Source: AC-32 sp963736055
Lineage (GTDB): Bacteria > Actinomycetota > Thermoleophilia > Gaiellales > Gaiellaceae
Length of the DNA: 64,000 bases
Direction: 5' to 3'
NCBI GenBank assembly: GCA_963736055.1
Contig: CAVTNM010000008.1
Coordinates: forward strand, 744,001 to 808,000
A model generated the notes under the pieces. It had not been told where the DNA came from. It made no database searches and worked only from the letters and a program-made list of their open reading frames with translations. The translations under genes and the position numbers were made by a program. Of this stretch, positions 60,673 through 64,000 are shown one piece after another (within the stretch, counting starts at the first letter, position 1; each line of letters begins with the position of its first letter).

Positions 60673-62658
60673 GTGGCCGACCTCGGGCGCGCCGCCCTGA
60701 TCGTCGCCTTCGGGCTCGCGCTCTACGCGGCGCTCGCCGGCGGTTTCGCCGCCCACCAGGGACGGCGCCGACTGCACGAATCGGCACGGAACGCGCTCTT
60801 CGGGGCGTTCGGAGCGACGGCGGTCGCGGCGCTCGTGCTGCTGGAGGCGCTCCATGCCCGCGACTTCACGTTCACCTACGTGGCCGACCACTCGAGCCGC
60901 AAGCTCCCGTTCCCGTACTCCTTCAGCGCCTTCTGGGGCGGCCAGGAAGGCTCGCTCCTGCTCTGGTTGCTCGTTCTCACCGGGCTGGGCTCGCTCGCGG
61001 TCGCCCTCAACCGCGACCTGATCCGGCGGCTCCTGCCGTGGACGGTGCCCGTGCTCGGCGGCGTCGCGAGCTTCTTCGCGCTGATCCTCGTCTTCGTCGC
61101 GAGCCCCTTCACCCGCCAGGCCGCACCGGCCGACGGCGCCGGGCTCGCTCCGAGCTTGCAGAACCCGTACATGATGATCCATCCGCCACTGCTCTACCTC
61201 GGCTACGTCGGCCTGACGATTCCCTTCGCCTTCGCGGCCGCGGCCCTCCTCTCGGGCCGGGTCGACGAGCGCTGGATCATCGTCACCCGGCGCTGGACAC
61301 TGCTCGCCTGGACCGCACTCGGGATCGGGATCCTCCTCGGCGCAAAGTGGGCCTACGAGGAGGTCGGGTGGGGCGGCTACTACGCGTGGGACCCGGTCGA
61401 GAACGCCGCGTTGATGCCGTGGCTCGCCGCCACGGCGTTCCTCCATTCGGTGATGGTCCAGGAGAAGAAGAACATGCTGCGCGTCTGGAACGCGGTCCTC
61501 GTCTCGCTCGCCTTCTGCCTGTCGCTCTTCGGCACCTTCCTGACGCGAAGCGGCGTGATCAGCTCGATCCACAGCTTCACGCAGTCGTCGATCGGGCCCT
61601 GGTTCCTCGGATTCATCGCGCTCGTCGCGGCCTTCTGTGTCGCGCTGATCTTCTGGCGCCTCCCGCTCCTGCGGACGACGACCCGGCTCGAGTCCCTCGC
61701 GTCGCGCGAGGCTGCCTTCCTCTACAACAACCTGCTGCTCGTCGCCTTCACGCTGATCGTGCTCTGGGGGGTCGCGTTCCCGCTGCTTTCGGAGGCCGTG
61801 CGCGGAGAGCCGATCACGGTCGGGCCGCCCTACTTCAACTTCTTCCTGCGGGTGCTCGGCCTGCCGCTGCTCTTACTGATGGGGATCGGGCCGCTCGTCG
61901 CGTGGCGCCGGAGCTCGCTGCGAGCCCTCGGCGCGAGCCTGCTCTGGCCCGCGGTGGTCGCGCTCACAGCCGGCGCTCTCCTGCTGGCGCTCGGCGCCGG
62001 CTCGAGCATCCCGGGGCTCGTCGCCTACACCTTCTGCGCATTCGTGCTCGCGGCGATCACCCTCGAGTTCGTCCAGGGCACCCGCGCGCGCAAGGCCCTG
62101 GGCTCGTCCGGCTGGCCGAGCGCGTTCTCGTCGCTGGTCGGGCGCAACCGGCGCCGCTACGGCGGCTACGTCGTCCATGCCGCGATCGTCCTGCTCGCCC
62201 TCGGCATAGCCGGCGGCGCGTACGGCTCGACCAAGGTGCAGCGGCTGCGCCCGGGCGAGTCGATGAACATCCGCGGCTACGACCTCAGGTACCTGGGCAC
62301 GGTCGCACGTCAGGAGGCGAATCGAACCGAGGTGCGCGCGCGCCTGGCGGTCTCGCGCCACGGCAAGAGCCTCGGCATCTACGAGGCCGGCAAGAACCGC
62401 TACCCGGCCGAGGGCCAGGACTCGAACGAGGTCGCCATCCGCTCCGACTGGCTCCGGGCAGAGGATCTGTTCGTGATCGGAGAGGAGTTCGACGCCAACG
62501 GGTCGGTCGTGCTCAAGGTGCTCGTCAACCCGCTCGTCGACCTGATCTGGCTTGCCGGCTTCGTCTTCCTGTTCGGGTCGCTGATCGCGATGTGGCCGGA
62601 CGAGCTCGAGCAGCGCCGGCTGGCGCGCCGCACGGGTGCCGTTCCCGTCACTCCGTGA
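60673..62658 (+). CDS. ccmF: Cytochrome c heme lyase subunit CcmF
   Basis: The 661-residue integral membrane protein has about 14 helices, the WWD motif region EEVGWGGYYAWDPVENAALMPWLAATAFLHS, PPLLYLGYVGLTIPFAFA, FCLSLFGTFLTRSGVISSIHSF and a C-terminal extracytoplasmic domain (LRPGESMNIRGYDLRYLG). It joins heme to apocytochrome thiols. The GTG at 60673 is the natural start. It ends with an 11-base convergent overlap with ccmB. Confidence 0.95.
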   Translation: MADLGRAALIVAFGLALYAALAGGFAAHQGRRRLHESARNALFGAFGATAVAALVLLEALHARDFTFTYVADHSSRKLPFPYSFSAFWGGQEGSLLLWLLVLTGLGSLAVALNRDLIRRLLPWTVPVLGGVASFFALILVFVASPFTRQAAPADGAGLAPSLQNPYMMIHPPLLYLGYVGLTIPFAFAAAALLSGRVDERWIIVTRRWTLLAWTALGIGILLGAKWAYEEVGWGGYYAWDPVENAALMPWLAATAFLHSVMVQEKKNMLRVWNAVLVSLAFCLSLFGTFLTRSGVISSIHSFTQSSIGPWFLGFIALVAAFCVALIFWRLPLLRTTTRLESLASREAAFLYNNLLLVAFTLIVLWGVAFPLLSEAVRGEPITVGPPYFNFFLRVLGLPLLLLMGIGPLVAWRRSSLRALGASLLWPAVVALTAGALLLALGAGSSIPGLVAYTFCAFVLAAITLEFVQGTRARKALGSSGWPSAFSSLVGRNRRRYGGYVVHAAIVLLALGIAGGAYGSTKVQRLRPGESMNIRGYDLRYLGTVARQEANRTEVRARLAVSRHGKSLGIYEAGKNRYPAEGQDSNEVAIRSDWLRAEDLFVIGEEFDANGSVVLKVLVNPLVDLIWLAGFVFLFGSLIAMWPDELEQRRLARRTGAVPVTP

Positions 62659-63289
62659 CGACGTACTCGAACGAGGCCCAGGCGAGCAGCGCGAAGATCG
62701 CGTCGTAGAGCGCCAGGAAGGCGAGGTAGCGGCCCGGCTCGCCGGCGACGCTCGCCCCGACTCCACCGATCACGATCGGCAGCGCCAGCGGCAGGAAGAG
62801 CAAGGGCAGAAGCAGCTCTCGCGCGCGCCCCGCGGCGGCCATGGCGGCCAGGATGGTCCCGACCGCGCAGATGCCGAGGTCGGCCAGCGCCACCCCCGCG
62901 ACCGTTGCCCAGCCGACCGGCTCGAAGAAGAGCGCGAAGGCCGGCAGGGCCACGACCTCCGCGAGCACGAGGAACGCGAGCGTCGCGATCCCCTTGGCGA
63001 GCCAGATCGCGCTCCGGTCGACGGGCGCGAGCACCAGCCCGTCCAGCAGGCCCTGCTCCCGCTCGGCGACGAAGGCCCGCCCGAGGCCGAGCAGGGCGGT
63101 GAAGAGAATCGCCACCCAGAGCAGGCCGAGCTCCGCAAGCCGCGAGGAGCCCGAGGGCAGCGCGAAATGGAAGACGACGAGGATCGCGATCACGAAGAGC
63201 AGCATCGCCGGCAGCGTGTCGCGCCCCCGCAGCTCGAGGCGCAGGTCCTTGCGCGCCAGCACGGCCGCGTCCTCGAAGTAGCGGATCAC
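62648..63289 (-). CDS. ccmB: Heme exporter subunit CcmB
   Basis: The 213-residue permease subunit has six helices and the family segments VLARKDLRLELRGRDTLPAMLLF, LAELGLLWVAILFTALLGLGRAFVAEREQGLLDGLVLAPVDRSAIWLAK and LLLPLLFLPLALPIVIGGVGA. It pairs with CcmA to release holo-CcmE. It overlaps the ccmA stop by four bases. Confidence 0.93.
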   Translation of the reverse strand: MIRYFEDAAVLARKDLRLELRGRDTLPAMLLFVIAILVVFHFALPSGSSRLAELGLLWVAILFTALLGLGRAFVAEREQGLLDGLVLAPVDRSAIWLAKGIATLAFLVLAEVVALPAFALFFEPVGWATVAGVALADLGICAVGTILAAMAAAGRARELLLPLLFLPLALPIVIGGVGASVAGEPGRYLAFLALYDAIFALLAWASFEYVVTE

Positions 63290-63870
63290 CGGAGCGCCAG
63301 CCTCGCGCTGGCGAGGGGCGCGACCCGGTCGGGATCGTGCGTGGCGACCAGCATGGTCCGGTGCTCGCGCATGCCCGCGAGCTCCCGGTCGAGCAGCTCC
63401 GACGCCTCGGCGTCCAGCCCGGCGAACGGCTCGTCGAGGATCAGCAGCTCCGGCCTGTGCAGCAGGGAGCGGCAGAGCGCCAGCCGCTGCAGCTGGCCTC
63501 GCGACAGCGCCGAGGCGCGGACGCTGCGGGAGTCCCAGAGGCCGAAGCGCTCGAGCAGCATCCCGATCCGCTCGCGTCGTTCGGGCACGTGGTACAGGCG
63601 CCCGTAGAGATCGAGGTTCTCGAGCGCCGTCAGCTCGCGGTAGACGAGCGGCTCGTGCCCGAGATAGCCGATGCGCCCGCGCTCGGGCTCGACCTCGAGC
63701 GTGCCACCGGTGGGCACGGCCAGCCCGGCGCAGAGACGAAGCAGCGTCGTCTTGCCGGCGCCGTTCGGCCCGGTCACGACGAGGAACCCCCCGCGCCGGA
63801 GCTCGAAGTCGAGGCCGCGCAGCACGCGCTTCACGCCGTAGCGCTTCTCGAGCCGCGCCGCCCGGATCAT
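63286..63870 (-). CDS. ccmA: Heme exporter ATP-binding subunit CcmA
   Basis: The 194-residue ABC ATPase has Walker A TGPNGAGKTTLLRL, the Q-loop region, signature ALSRGQLQRLALCRSLLHRPELLILDEPFAGLD and the switch VATHDPDRV. Its short length and place before ccmB identify it as CcmA. The signature is LSRGQ rather than LSxGQ with serine-glycine variation that is normal for the family. Confidence 0.92.
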   Translation of the reverse strand: MIRAARLEKRYGVKRVLRGLDFELRRGGFLVVTGPNGAGKTTLLRLCAGLAVPTGGTLEVEPERGRIGYLGHEPLVYRELTALENLDLYGRLYHVPERRERIGMLLERFGLWDSRSVRASALSRGQLQRLALCRSLLHRPELLILDEPFAGLDAEASELLDRELAGMREHRTMLVATHDPDRVAPLASARLALR

Positions 63871-63999
63871 GTGACCGCGTCCGCGAGCACGAAGAGGAAG
63901 AACGTAACCGAGATGACCCCGTTCATCGTGAAGAACGCCGTGTCGAGCCGACGCAGGTCGCCCGGGCGGACGAGCGAGTGTTCGTAGCCGAGGAGCCCC
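63867..63999 (-). CDS. UbiA-type prenyltransferase, C-terminal fragment
   Basis: The last 43 codons of a gene entering from the right edge read GLLGYEHSLVRPGDLRRLDTAFFTMNGVISVTFFLFVLADAV, which closely resembles the end of UbiA-family prenyltransferases of quinone biosynthesis: YEH...VRP, then a final transmembrane helix with FFTMNGV. It overlaps the ccmA start by four bases. The aromatic substrate cannot be told from this fragment. Confidence 0.75.
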   Translation of the reverse strand, partial: GLLGYEHSLVRPGDLRRLDTAFFTMNGVISVTFFLFVLADAVT

Positions 64000-64000
64000 G

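Overview
The window is a gene-dense, high-GC bacterial chromosome segment. Starts are often GTG or TTG, many genes overlap by 1-4 bases, and the gene families (a 14-gene nuo operon, System I cytochrome c maturation, DUF1385, DUF1028, macro domain, a FNR of thioredoxin-reductase type) fit a deep-branching actinobacterium such as Thermoleophilia (Gaiellales or Solirubrobacterales). That placement is an inference from gene style, not from a phylogenetic marker. I see no prophage, transposon, CRISPR array or rRNA; one tRNA is present.

Layout. 0-9 kb: end of an ornithine cyclodeaminase-like gene, a small zinc-ribbon protein, the three-gene 2-oxoacid (pyruvate) dehydrogenase E1alpha-E1beta-E2 operon, lipB, a TMEM175-type channel, a membrane HD-GYP protein, a secreted protein and lipA. 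E2 needs the lipoyl cofactor that LipB and LipA make, so this is one functional neighbourhood; no E3 gene is present. 9-18 kb: three large exported proteins read leftward: an M36 metallopeptidase, a beta-propeller (BNR/sortilin-like) protein and an S8 serine peptidase. 18-20.8 kb: fumC, ferredoxin-NADP reductase and an A-type Fe-S carrier. 20.9-35 kb: the complete nuoA-N operon for respiratory complex I.

35-43 kb: a metallo-hydrolase/DUF1028/cupin operon, a short Ldh2-type oxidoreductase, a structured repeat region, macro-domain hydrolase, Mrp ATPase, inositol-phosphatase family, DUF1015 and a YhaM-like exoribonuclease. 43-52 kb: a broken arsC, YchF, an ECF sigma factor, methylmalonyl-CoA epimerase, FtsH, a methyltransferase, nicotinate phosphoribosyltransferase, DUF1385, an M20 peptidase and tryptophan 2,3-dioxygenase. 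52-56.6 kb: RarA, OsmC, phosphoesterase, alpha/beta hydrolase, arginase, a receiver-only regulator and tRNA-Phe. 56.7-64 kb: a methyltransferase, SAM hydroxide adenosyltransferase, hemD, hemC and ccmD/C/F/B/A, ending in a UbiA-type prenyltransferase. Heme synthesis, cytochrome c maturation and quinone-type prenylation sit next to each other here, matching the respiratory theme of the nuo operon.

Sequence quality. Between about 12.7 and 19.3 kb, and at 43.45-43.78 kb, reading frames of unrelated genes break every few tens of bases while the protein sequence stays well conserved across the breaks. Isolated one-base insertions also occur in nuoC, nuoE, nuoG and nuoL, and single frame breaks in the Fe-S carrier, the reductase and the M36 peptidase. 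Many insertions simply lengthen a run of G or C, so sequencing error is the leading explanation. The most unusual real-looking signals are a 37-codon ORF with two copies of a palindrome inserted between nuoF and nuoG, and a tandem structured repeat at 38.65-38.86 kb.
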